64,000 nucleotides of DNA from Hoplostethus atlanticus. Its lineage: Eukaryota > Chordata > Actinopteri > Trachichthyiformes > Trachichthyidae. Location of the stretch: contig JAXDDX010000014.1 of NCBI GenBank assembly GCA_034670405.1, positions 2,901,001-2,965,000 of the forward strand. The letters run 5' to 3'. Both the position numbers and the translations under genes were made by a program. Below, one piece after another: positions 54,313-64,000 of this stretch. Under the pieces are notes generated by a model. The model saw only the letters and a program-made list of their open reading frames with translations, made no database searches and was not told the DNA's origin. The stretch's first letter is position 1. Every line of letters begins with the position of its first letter.

Positions 54313-55401
54313 GTCCTCTCAGTTGATTCAGGTATGTGCTAAGCTAGTAGTGTAGTGAACGTAGTAAAACCAATCAGCATGCCCTCGAAAACAGCCGCTT
54401 ATAAATTGTTATTGTGAGAAGGTTCTTTCATGCCTGCTCATAGCACTGATACAAGATCCCTACAGGTCTTTCATTGTATGGGTTTTTACCTCCCTCAAAG
54501 GGTCCTGTCCTGCTCCATTGACTTTTCCCCCTATGAAGGTCGTAAAGCTTTGTAATGTAAAAACTACGTTGTATTTCACTTACCCAAACAGATATCCGTA
54601 ATCCTTCACTTGTCTACTTTCACTGCAGTGGCACGCGTTACATCTCCTATGCTCAATGCTTTTAGACTTTGTTAAAGAGAGGTATACCCCAATTTTCCAA
54701 TGTAATGAAATCAAAGATGGCTGAAAGACGCATCAAATTCTTTGTCGGTACTCTGCTCACAGGAGGTGAGATGCATAGGCAGCAGTGAGTTTAACAGTTC
54801 AAATAGACCGCCCAATTGACGATGGCTTCACTTCATTAATATTACTTTTAAAATGAGTAATATGACTTTTTTTTTTTTTGAGTAATATGTCCAATACTGA
54901 TGATAAGGGGGATGCAATGACCTATTTTGCAGGTGTAATAGTAAAAAGTTGTGTAACAAATTACTGCTCTCATACAGTCACAAGTAAAGCAATATTATTA
55001 CTGTGAACTTAATGCAACATTTAGATTTTCAGGGAATGGCTATTGGTGAATATAAGTCATACTCTGCTCAAGAAATTAAGCTTTAGGAAAGGATTATGGC
55101 ATGAGTATTGTTGCTGAGGATACAGCTGTCAGCAAATAATCAAAAAGAACATATAATAAACCAAAAAGAACATGTATGTCACTACATATCACATTTTTCA
55201 ATAATCAATAGTAACATTTTAAGTCGTGGAAAAAGTCAAACCAATTTTTTATCATTTTATAGACAAGTAATCAATCAACCAACTTGACATGTCCCCCGTC
55301 ATAGATTTCTAAGCTTGATTGAGAAGCTATTTACAAGTCAAAAAGCTGAAAATATAGAAATATCATAAAACGTAAACCACTACTGCAAAATATACCAGTG
55401 G
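54313..55401. other. Intergenic DNA, nothing recognised
   Basis: A T14-like tract lies at 54868-54881. No genes recognised. Confidence 0.4.
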
Positions 55402-55901
55402 TCATGTTAGAAATGGTGGAAAACACAATGTATACACACACACGTATTTTGTATTATGAAGTAGACAGACAGATAATACATAAACAAGGGCAAACAAGGG
55501 CAAGGAAGAACAATGGTAGACAGAGACAAGTACATACGTAGGCATAGGAACAACAAAGGACATGTTGAAGGTGGTTTTGCATATTTGAGTCCAGAAGTCA
55601 TTATTGGTGCTAATGTTGAGATTTCTTTCCCATGTATTTATTGGAAGAGGTATGGTGGAGTCAGTGGAACATAAAAGATTTGTTTGGGTTTGCAATTTTA
55701 TTGATTTTGTCTAATAGTAGTGGTGACTGAAGGTCTATTTGGATGTCTTGGTTCTTCCTTGATTGCATGCTGTAATTGGGTGTATTGTAAATATTGCTCT
55801 TTCCCAATATTATACTTTTGGATGATCTGTTGAAAAGTAAGTAATGTATTATATTCGAAGACATGGTGCAGAGGTGTTATGCCATTTTCTTTTCATTTGG
55901 T
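55402..55901 (-). pseudogene. L1 ORF2 C-terminal remnant, 3' piece
   Basis: On the minus strand from about 55890 the frame reads ENGITPLHHVFEYNTLLTFQ, then QIIQKYNIGKEQYLQYTQL, and, after a shift, LCSTDSTIPLPINTWERNLN and ISTNNDFWTQICKTTFNM. These are the ordered C-terminal blocks of fish L1 ORF2. After TTFNM the expected next block is missing and 3'-UTR-like sequence follows. This is the downstream half of the L1 whose upstream half lies at 57733-58000; the two are separated by later insertions and a deletion. Confidence 0.85.
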
Positions 55902-56610
55902 GCTTGTGTTATGCCCCGTCTAGGAGAGTGTCACTAAAGGCATAACATAAGTTGGACCCTCTGTTTCCACCTCCCAAAACCAACCACAACACGAGATATA
56001 AATCAAAAGGCGATTATTTAATGTGAACACAAAACTGGAAGCACAGGCTTCAGAGTGGACCAAGGCCAAAACAATAAACAAAACAAAGCTGCTTCAGGTA
56101 AATCCTATCTACAATCTAAAAATAAAAATAACTTAAATACAGAGGGCTACGTCTACCTCCTTTCCTATATCAAAACACAAGAGAAACAACTTACAAAGTA
56201 AATGGCAGTCCACCCCTAGTGCTTCTAAATCTAAATAAAACTTAATGGTTATCCGAAACACACAGGCACAGAGCTACACAGAGCTACACAGAGCTACACA
56301 GAGCTACACAGAGCTGAGACAGTCTAAGGTCGGGTTGAGGGATGGAAATGGAGATGCTGTCAAAGTGCAGGCGGGTTGACTCCGTCTTTGAAGGGCGGTG
56401 TATTATGTTGGAGCCAATCAGCTGCAGGCATTCCGTCAGAGGTTTGGCCAATCAGGAACGGCCACCTTCTCCTGGCGCGTACCTAGTTCTCATGTGGACA
56501 TAAACACACACACACCCACACACACTACTGACAAGGATATTCAGACACATACTAAAATAAGGATATTCACAAATACATACCATAATACGACCCAGGGTCG
56601 TAACAGCTTG
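55902..56610 (-). mobile_element. Solo LTR with 5-bp target duplication
   Basis: The LTR is 55907-56605 (699 bp), with GCTTG immediately before (55902-55906) and after (56606-56610). Read on the minus strand it starts TGTTACGACCCTGGGTCGTA and ends CTAGACGGGGCATAACA, giving TG...CA ends with matching TGTTA/TAACA termini. The size, 5-bp duplication and TGTTACGACCC start fit a Ty3/gypsy LTR, and the orientation follows from that start. No internal region is present, so it is the product of LTR-LTR recombination. A tandem (GAGCTACACA)n lies inside at 56271-56315. Confidence 0.92.
56271..56315 (+). repeat. (GAGCTACACA)n, about 4.5 units
   Basis: A perfect 10-bp tandem inside the solo LTR. Confidence 0.95.
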
Positions 56611-56949
56611 CCATAGATGAATTGTACGGAGGACCAAAACTGACATAAGTATAAATAAATAAATGAATGTATAAATAAATAAAATCAACTAAGCTGTGTA
56701 CATATATATATATAGAAATAAATAAAATAATGCATGAATGCACACAGTAATAAATAAATAAATAAATAAATTTGGTATAAATGTATATTTCTGTATTTAT
56801 TAATTGTCTCATTAATTTACTTATTGTGTATTTATTCCCCTGAGAATTGAATTCCGTATTTATAAATGTCTCTTTATCTATTTCCTTTTAAATGCATTTC
56901 CATATATATTCTTTTCCCTATTTATTTTTTCTGTATTTCCCTGTCCCTA
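56611..56949. repeat. AT-rich DNA with (AAAT)n-type runs
   Basis: AAATAAAT-style runs at 56655-56690 and 56749-56771 and a TA run at 56704-56714. No genes. Confidence 0.6.
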
Positions 56950-57414
56950 TGATAATGAGGGGGGCGGTCCATCAGAGCTGGTCATGGTGTTTCCTTACTC
57001 CCATTGGTTGATCGGTCTCACAGTGTGTAGAGCTAGGCTAGCTAGCCTAGCATGGTGCTTGCAATGGTGCTGGCTTGGCTAGTGCTTTGCTCAGGCAAAA
57101 CATAGCGGAGAGCAAGCGAGACCAGCAGTGGTGACCAGCCTGTTCCATGAGGATGCAGCTGGGAGCAGAACTGGAAGAGCTGTCCACTCGGGGTTGGAGC
57201 TTGTATGTATCCTGGAAGCCTGGGAGCTTTGGTGCTCTGCGGCTGTCCTGCTGGGACCGAGGTGAGCTTGCTGGGAGAGATTGCACTGAAAAGCTGCCGC
57301 CAAGACCATGTCGTTTTATTGTGCTGTTAACAAAGCGGCATTCTGACCGGTTAACTATCCACTCCTACCTTAGTCTCTGTCTGTCGCAGCCCCGGTTGTA
57401 GCGAGCTTGCTACA
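56950..57414 (+). mobile_element. LTR 3' part of a retrovirus-like or LTR element
   Basis: GC-rich DNA ends TTGTAGCGAGCTTGCTACA at 57396-57414, a perfect hairpin ending in CA, directly upstream of a primer binding site. A CCAAT-type word (CCCATTGGTTG, 57000) and a short GCTAGGCTAGCTAGCC palindrome lie upstream. The left boundary is uncertain: no TG start matching the end, and no target duplication, could be fixed. This is an old, incomplete element. Confidence 0.55.
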
Positions 57415-57415
57415 G

Positions 57416-57433
57416 TGGTGCCTAAACAGGGAC
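57416..57433 (+). promoter_or_regulatory. Retroelement primer binding site, tRNA-Lys-like
   Basis: TGGTGCCTAAACAGGGAC starts one base after the LTR-type CA end. From memory it matches the standard lysine-tRNA primer site TGGCGCCCGAACAGGGAC at 15 of 18 positions. Position and TGG start fit exactly. Confidence 0.65.
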
Positions 57434-57732
57434 ACGACAGACAGGGAAGAGACCGTGGTTCTCAAGGGGGAGAACAGCGACATCACCGAACCGTCATCCA
57501 CCACCACGGACGGCGAAAGCAGCTTCCACCTGAACAGCGTCCAGGCTAGCGGGCCGGTAGCAGCCTGAACGCCACACCGATCTGCTGTGTGGCCGTTGGC
57601 AGGCTGGCCACCGGCCACTACTCCCCTGGGAGCAGGGAAGCCGGCGTCTGGCCCACTCCTCCGCGGACCACTCGCTCCTGGACGCCGACAGTTCAGCTTG
57701 GTGAGAGAGGCTTGCATCGTGGACAACGGCTG
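57434..57732 (+). mobile_element. Untranslated leader of the LTR element, cut off
   Basis: GC-rich leader with no gag-like frame. It stops abruptly at about 57732, where the L1 sequence (complement of ACCCAACTTCCA) resumes. A 118-codon minus-strand open frame here is a by-product of the high GC content. How the element lost everything downstream is not visible. Confidence 0.5.
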
Positions 57733-58000
57733 GAAGTTGGGTGCTTCTAGCCCCTGTTGAGTTTTGTTTTTTGTAGTGTAGTCAGTTTCAGTCTAGGTTT
57801 CTTGTTTTTCCAATACAATTTTGTTATGAGAGTGTCTAGTGTGTTGAACCATTTGGCAGTGGGTTGGACTGGGATCATTGTGAATAGGTAATTGATTTTT
57901 GGTAATATCATCTTTACAGTAGGGATTTGGCCAATGATGGATAGTGGTAACATCATCCAACGTTTTAAGTCATCTTCTATTGTTTTTAATAGTAAACACA
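57733..58000 (-). pseudogene. L1 ORF2 remnant, upstream piece
   Basis: The minus-strand frame reads LLKTIEDDLKRWMMLPLSI, PTVKMILPKINYLFTMIPVQ, PTAKWFNTLDTLITKLYWKN and KKPRLKLTTLQKTKLN. This is the region after the RT catalytic motifs of fish L1 ORF2. It breaks after the equivalent of LEAPNF at about 57733. The continuation, minus roughly 150 residues, is at 55402-55901. Confidence 0.88.
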
Positions 58001-58762
58001 ATGTACATTGTGGAAGAAGTACACAATAAATAAACAAACTACCGAGGTGAACTAAATTAGTCCACTTTCTGCCAACAATTAAAGAGTCAGCGAGATGTGA
58101 ATTTTTTTTCATCTCACTCACCAATGAAGAACCTTCCAAGGACATGACTTCTGCCAACTTTTCAAAAACAGACGCTTACTGGGAAAAAAAGCGGCAGCGT
58201 TTTCTGTTGATGGAACTTGATAGTGGAAATTTAATATTACAAATTGATGAATGAAGTTAAAACAGTTAACAATAAAAACACACCTGCAGTTCTCCTGATT
58301 ATGCATGCATGTACACATGATGCTTTGAAATTCATTTAAATGCCTGCTCAGTCTTCTGAACAATGTCTTTCCCTGTAGGGTTCAGACGATTGTGGATTGT
58401 GAAATTGATATTTGCTTCATACCATATGTCCATGTTTCTTCATTTTAGGTGCTTGGGAGCACTTCTATAACAGTTGGCTTTGTGTTTGTTGATTGGTTGG
58501 TTGGTTGGTTGGTTGGTTCATTCATGCGTAACACTTCCTGCAATGCGCAGTGCTTAGGGGAATTATGGTATGCGCTCTTTAGGCTGTGCAGAGCTCAGGG
58601 AAATACAGTGTGTGCTCATACACCACACAGTACAGTAGAAGTCACAAAAGCATGAGCAGCTGAGGTTGGCATATTCACATACCAGGAAGTGACTTGTGAT
58701 TTTCTAACTGTAGTGGCCAAGTCAACACATTAATTATTTATATATATATATACCAGCTACCA
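58001..58762. repeat. Intergenic DNA with (GGTT)n and (TA)n runs
   Basis: (GGTT)n at 58494-58518 and a TA run at 58738-58752, which abuts the truncated foldback element. No genes. Confidence 0.6.
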
Positions 58763-59142
58763 GTGTCTGACAACATTACGGAAAGGATCCCTACAGAGAT
58801 AGACCTTTGTTTAACCAGAAACAGAAGTCTCGTGCAAGGAGAAGACTTGCTCTGAAATCTCACGAGAGGTGAGTTGTTGCAGGCAGAGGTTAAACAAAGG
58901 TTTCTGGTTAAACAAAGGTCTATCTCTGTAGGGATCCTTTCCGTAATGTTGTCAGGCACTTCAAATAACAAATTTGAGCCTGTCAGTGGCAAAAAAAAGC
59001 ACTTTTAGTGGACGTACTTTGATCGGGCGCAGTGGCCCCAAAGGATTACGTTGTAGTCACTGGACCAATTCCACAACTTTTTGAACCTATTAAGTCATTT
59101 AGATCCCAAAATATGTAAAAAAATACCGGAATTATCCTTTAA
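58763..59142. mobile_element. Second foldback TTAA element, left arm truncated
   Basis: The right end reads AAATACCGGAATTATCCT then TTAA (59139-59142), matching the right end of the element at 31122-32360. Shared blocks include GTCTATCTCTGTAGGGATCC, AATGTTGTCAG, GAGCCTGTCAGTGGCAAAA, AGCACTTTTAGTGGACGTAC and AAGGATTACGTTG. The left side is a reverse-complement arm (58764-58815 pairs with about 58900-58970) but lacks the outer 160 bp and starts next to a TA microsatellite. No THAP-like frame remains. Confidence 0.8.
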
Positions 59143-61199
59143 GAGCAAGATGTTTAAATGCTTGTCGTTTGTTGCACTCCAGTTAATCTCTTTCGCGAGG
59201 TTGTTGGTGAGAGCCCTTCCAAGCACATACCACACTGTTTCTTTGGTTGACTGTCCTCCAACTAGGCTAAGGTGTTTGAAATCAAATTTGATTTTGAGTT
59301 ATTCTTAAAAAAGAAGAGAAATTGGATTAAGAATTGCTCACTTTCCATATGCATAAATCAGGAGATTAGCAGAAATCTTATGCTGAAAACTAAAACATGT
59401 GTAGCCACAAATTTGAGTTTTCTTAAGAATGAATATAGTTTTTTAAACTAGATTTTCATTTGCCATCCTGCCTACAGATTCTGACAAAAATGTTTCTCCT
59501 TGAACCAGTATTGAGTGAAGCTGGGAAATAATAACACAACTGTGTCTTAATAAATTGTAGGTAAATTCACATTTTTGACCAGTTGTCAAAGTTTTTGATG
59601 ATGATCCATATAGCATCGAGAGGCATGGACACTGCACCTTACTAATATTCGTTGAGATGGAAGACTACTCAAGCTAATTCTCAGGATCTCATTGTTTGAT
59701 TTGTATATGCTATATGGTATTTCTATTGTAATTTATTTTCTGTTTGTGAAATAGCACTTCTGTTTGATGTTTGCTGTGTTTGTAATAAAAAAAGTCCTCT
59801 TAAATAGTTCAATTGTTTTTATTAGAGAGACACTTCAACATGTAAAAAAAAAAGTAATAAAAAGGCAATGATAAAGTCAGACACTCCAAACAATAGCATA
59901 TTGTTATTTATAAAACAATCAGTATTCATAAAAATGTATCCATCCCTCTGGTTTGCACATGCTGGTACATCTGACAGGCCCCACTATGTTTCATCTCTTT
60001 GTTGTAATAAGGACATCCTTAGACAAAGATGAGAAAGCAAAAACAAAAAACATTAGACTTGCACTATTTATTTTTAGATAAAAGCTCAAATTACATGCTA
60101 CTGTGTACAAACACACATTCTACAATCAGTTAGCTCCACAAGCTAAAATGCCCATACAGGCTAAAATCATAAACCGTAAAAATGAATGGACACTATGAAG
60201 AGACATTAAGTGATGTTGCCTGTTTGTTTTCCAATGGGGTGTGCTCAGTGGCGTAGCAAGGCATTGATTTTCACGCTTCCTGGTTGCCATTTTGCTTACC
60301 TCTGCCCAGAGTCTGCACACTGTAGCTGACCGTAACTGTAACTATGGTAACAACCAGTGGCCGACGTAGATGAGAAACGAGAGGGCGTTACAAGTCCTTC
60401 TAGACTTGGGATTTCAAAAGAAATGAACACAGGTCTGGGAGTCTATGTGTGACAAATAAATTTAAGAAAGTCAGTATGGTACATGACTGTACCGTATGGT
60501 GTCAGGGGAGAGGTGGTCACCACTGAAAATGAATAGGAAAACTTATTTTTGTGCAGGAGTGCATTACCACGGTCGGCAGCTTGGTTTCCTTTTTAGGAGA
60601 TCACGTGCCAAACCCTGCCCCCATGACTATAAATGCAGGCATCCACAAAGCCCTAAAAATAGCAGTTGTTTCAATTGTTACCCAGAGTTCAAAAGATTTC
60701 TGTAGCCATGCATTTACTGGCAAGGTGTGGTTAGTTTACAAGTGGTATGAGGTGCTAAATGCTAACTAGCGTTGGCTATGATAACGTTAATAAAGAAACT
60801 GCTGTCACCACATGGATTTGGTTGTTGTCTGCAGCTTTAGCAACTCTCTCTGTAGCGACCTCACCACATGGAGAGATGCTGAACACATTCAGAAACCAAC
60901 AACACTATTTGGTGGCTCCTACTGCTAGGCAACTAATCCTTATGGCATCTGCACTAGTTAGCTGCTAACGCTATGGTAACAACTTATATTGCTTATACAA
61001 CAACTTACATCGGCTTTAGAAATCACTGATTATTTGTCGCACAAGACAACATCAACGATGGAGGAGTGGGGTATAAGTGGAGAGGAATACACCATTGGGC
61101 CTTCTTGAGGTGTCGTGGGCCCAACTCAACAAAACATTGGTGAAGGAAGGTGCCCACTTGATAACCCCAATGATGCCACGTAGCGCTATTGGCTAGAGT
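59143..61199. other. Intergenic DNA, no genes recognised
   Basis: Open frames at 60496-60769 and 61023-61250 carry no family motif. No repeat ends were recognised except the Tc1 end that begins at about 61200. Confidence 0.4.
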
Positions 61200-61261
61200 A
61201 GGTACATCAGCCACAACATTAAAACCACTGACAGGTGAAGTGAATAACATCGATTATCTAT
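61200..61261 (+). mobile_element. Terminal fragment of a Tc1-like element
   Basis: CATCAGCCACAACATTAAAA followed by CCACTGACAGGTGAAGTGAA and TAACATCGATTATCT is, as I recall it, the terminal inverted repeat of a common fish Tc1 family. Only about 60 bp survive; no transposase or second end is near. Confidence 0.65.
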
Positions 61262-62439
61262 GTTAATGAACAAGTACCCTTTCTCAAACTTCATAGTGGA
61301 GAGACCTTTGAGGATAGTTCTTTTATAAGATGAAATTCAATGAAATTATTAAATTATTAATATGTATATAATCAAATGTGATGTACATAACCTGTAACAT
61401 AACCTGTACATTTAATTCTTAAGCATGGTTTGCCAATTTGGATGAACAAGAACATCTACAAGACTCTCTGAAAGCTTGTGTTTGTGTAATATGCCTTTCC
61501 TGAAGGTTTAGACTATAGCACCTCTTCTTATGGTCTCCTGTTAAGGCCTGGCTGTTTATCTGCTGTAGTGTACCACTGTTATTTAATGTCCATGCAACAG
61601 GGTGTTGCATGAGCTAAATATATCGAATGTAATGTGAATGTAAAATTGAGGTTCATATTCTAAAACCATATTTACTGATGACCAAAGACTGAATGTATCA
61701 TTATTTTCACTACTGGTTTATACTTACTGCTTTCTGATGGAAACCGTGCATCTCCCAAAAATGTTTCAGTAATTGAAAAAAAAAGTATGATTTCCCAATT
61801 GACTGCCATGCATTTTTGAAAATATACTATAAAAATTAGATACATAAATATATATAAATGTTATCTCTAGCGTCATAAAACAGGACCATATTCTCAATTT
61901 AAGTAAAGTGAAATACCAAATTTGGCGATAGATAGTTTTCATTGGACATCATGCCTCTGCTTATACTATTCTCCCAATATGAAGCCTTCATACAAAAGCA
62001 GTCCAGACTTTATTCATATGCATCATAAGCTCTTGAATTGATTACATTTGTAGCACAGAAAAAAAAGACAGTCTTAAAGCTACACCCGGCATGGGGAAAG
62101 GGAATGGGTCATGGGTCACAGGTCATGGGTTGGTAACGCTTGGGTTTAAGAGAGAGGGAGAAGAGGAAAATCAGTGAAAGTAAGGTTGAACAGTGTCGTG
62201 GTTTACTAATGTAATTAAGTAACTACTAAAATATATAACCCCCCATATTTACAGAAAAATGCAATGTAAGTAGATATACAAACCCCCATATAGACAGAAA
62301 TATACAATGTAAACAAATATTGATTGTCACATAAGGCATGAAATCTGAGCTATTTATGGGCTTCATGAAAAAACCCTGTTCAAAGTCAAAATGCAAGAAG
62401 CACTCAAAAACCCGTCAAAGGCACCTTCACCTTGCCTGG
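61262..62439. other. Intergenic DNA, nothing recognised
   Basis: A possible TTAA MITE-like start (CTTAAAGCTACACCCGGCAT at 62075-62094) has no partner end. Confidence 0.4.
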
Positions 62440-62950
62440 ATTTAGGCTTTAAGGAAGTGAGCAATGTTATTTACAAAAACATCATTTCCCATAGGGGTGA
62501 AATTAACTCCATCACATAGAAATAGGCCAGGACTGTCAAACCTAATGTGAGGATGATGTACAAAGCTCCCACTTAAACCCTGAACAAATGTAGCCATAGC
62601 AATTTTTACCCACTTCCTGGACTTGTCGATATTCTCTGGAATGGCAGCAGCTTCCAACAAGCGTCTCCGGGAGACGGCAGACAGGATCATTTGCATCAGG
62701 TGGGTGAAGGTGCTGCAGGTCCTCCTTCATTCATAATGAACTTCAGACTGGAGATCTTGCTCAGATATTTGCTGCCCCAGTGAATGACCAGGGCATCCAG
62801 GGATTGTCTTCATCTGAGGGACTGGTTAAAAAGCGGGTTACCCCAGGCTACCACTGGACACAGGCATCCATCTCAAGGTTGGTACCCATGGTCTCTAACA
62901 GTCTCTCCTCCGGGGCACAGCTGTTTACCATGATCCACAGCTTATCTGTG
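62440..62950 (-). pseudogene. SGNH-hydrolase-like pseudogene, probably retroelement-derived
   Basis: Minus-strand frames show, in order, LWIMVNSCAPEERLLETMGT with NLEMDACVQW, LVIHWGSKYLSKISSLKFIM, MKEDLQHLHPPDAN, MILSAVSRRRLLEAAAIPEN, IDKSRKWVKIAMATFVQGL and FDSPGLFLCDGVNFTPMGND. This is the layout of the SGNH (GDSL-type) esterase domain carried by some vertebrate DIRS/Ngaro-type retroelements. The GxND block has decayed to GSKY, and the catalytic DGVH histidine is replaced by asparagine (DGVN). Frameshifts and stops also occur. No tyrosine recombinase or RT was found nearby, so the parent element class is inferred. Confidence 0.65.
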
Positions 62951-63009
62951 CATAAAAAATGCAAAGCAATAATTCAGTTATATACGTTGAAGGTGTAAAA
63001 TGCCATTCC

Positions 63010-63690
63010 AATGTAAGGACATGACTGGTGTCTGTGTCTCATGGGTGTGTCTCTCCCCTCGCCACATGAGCTGCACCGGCAAGGCTGATGCCCATCAAGC
63101 CTGAGTGTGGGTGTCGGCTGGCCAATGGGGAGCCTCCAGGTTCCAGGCCCCGGAGTTTTAAAAGAGGAAAGATACAGGGACGAAGGAGTTTTTTTGTTTG
63201 CCGGCCGGTCAGAAAATAAATTGTACAGCGAACGCGAGTTGGAGCGAGGCAGAGGGACAACAGACGATGTGGTATAGTCACATGATTGTGTGTAGATATA
63301 TTGTATAAGATTTCCCGTAGAGCCGTGATTCTATGCACGGCATCATTGCCGTCGCTGCCCAGCTCGCGTTCCCTCCTGGTTTTAACACTCTTTGTTAATG
63401 GGTTTTTATCTGGATATATTTTTTATCTTTACTTGTATCGGGTAACTGTGCACACAGCAGGTTTTAATTAATGCATGATTTATAGGAGAGCTCGGGTCAG
63501 GGGAACTATTTATAGTTTTACTCTACTCTATGCTGCTTACTGTTTGTTTTTAGTTATTGTCGAGTTGTTCTTAAGACCAGAGCTCCCTAGTTGTTATCTA
63601 AACTTGGCTCCATTCACGCTGTGTTTTAATAAATCAGTTGCCCTGAATCTGTATCTTGTGTCTGTCCAGCAAAGTCAACATAATTCCACT
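63010..63690 (+). mobile_element. Possible LTR or terminal repeat of a retroelement
   Basis: A GC-rich start (CCGGAGTTTTAAAAGAGGAA at about 63151-63170, TATA-like), then GACGAAGGAGTTTTTTTGTT and a CG-rich stretch (GCGAACGCGAGTTGGAGCGA), and finally a TTTTAATAAATCAG poly(A)-type signal at 63624-63637. This is the order expected for U3-R-U5. It lies next to the SGNH remnant. Boundaries, target duplication and family are unknown. Confidence 0.3.
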
Positions 63691-64000
63691 TCAGTACAGA
63701 ACTTATGTGGGTCCTTCTCCAGCATAATAGTAGTTACTATTATCTTACACCATGATCTACACAGAGCAGGTTGAAGCTGTCTTAATGATGATGGCAGTAT
63801 GGTGATTTCGTTTTAACGGAGATATCCCCCTAATAAATGAAAAACCAACATACCTGTAGAGCATATTACCAATTCATGAGTGACATAAGCTATTTGTACT
63901 CCTGAGGCATACAGACACCAGTCTGTTGTCATTCACTGTGACAGCCAAAACTGGTACTTCTTTCTCCTTTTTGTTTTTCTCTATTTCTATTTCTGTCATA
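63691..64000. other. Intergenic DNA, nothing recognised
   Basis: No repeat ends or coding motifs. Confidence 0.45.

Noticed and set aside
57370..57726. 118-codon minus-strand open frame
   Set aside because: It lies in a GC-rich retroelement leader, has no motif, and crosses the primer binding site.

Overview
The window looks like a stretch of a teleost fish genome. It has spaced, intron-like, AT-leaning DNA, long CA/GT, GA, GACA and GATA microsatellites, and a mix of repeat families typical of ray-finned fish: Tc1-like, hAT and TTAA-targeting (Kolobok-type) DNA transposons, L1, L2-like and RTE/Rex-like LINE tails, a tRNA-derived SINE, Ty3/gypsy pol and LTR pieces. I cannot name the species. 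There are no bacterial operons, rRNA genes, free-standing tRNA genes or CRISPR arrays.

Only one host gene segment is well supported: the first coding exon of a glypican, most like gpc6, on the minus strand at 28191-28353. It encodes a signal peptide and the N-terminal Cys-containing glypican motif and ends in a phase-1 GT splice donor. Everything left of it (1-28190) should be intron 1, which is very long in glypican-6 genes. The DNA just right of it (about 28354-28960) is the 5' leader and promoter, and the rest of the window (28961-64000) is upstream intergenic DNA rich in transposon debris.

Intron (1-28190): a TTAA-type MITE end near 4073, an L2-like LINE tail (5505-6004), a pair of diverged local duplicates (8904-9062 and 11290-12597), the second split by a 1,081-bp hAT element with perfect 8-bp target duplications (11447-12527), a 1,333-bp Tc1-like element with about 200-bp inverted repeats but a deleted DNA-binding region (14451-15783), a LINE tail (16869) and long dinucleotide arrays. 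Two TAATTA/TTTATC-rich stretches (about 10480-10720 and 25100-25460) look like candidate conserved enhancers, on composition only.

Upstream region (28961-64000): a SINE (29930-30080); a striking 1,239-bp near-perfect foldback element with TTAA duplications and a truncated THAP-like zinc-finger reading frame in both arms (31122-32360), with a second, half-truncated relative at 58763-59138; a LINE C-terminus (33430-33885); a 201-bp tandem duplication carrying GACA in one copy and GATA in the other; nested Tc1/LINE debris (36700-37815); an L2-like tail (41139-41530); gypsy reverse-transcriptase debris (43885-44390); two copies of a TTAA MITE (44943-45137 and 50067-50379); a small hAT MITE (45840-46013); a decayed L1 with endonuclease and RT remnants (50934-52665); and a nested block (55402-58000) in which a minus-strand L1 is broken by a solo LTR with perfect 5-bp duplications and by an LTR end with a lysine-tRNA-like primer binding site. 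An inactivated SGNH-hydrolase frame of probable retroelement origin lies at 62440-62950.

None of the mobile elements has an intact protein, so the window reads as a graveyard around a developmental gene. The most unusual item is the pair of palindromic TTAA elements with mirrored THAP-like frames. All family names rest on remembered sequence features, not on database searches.
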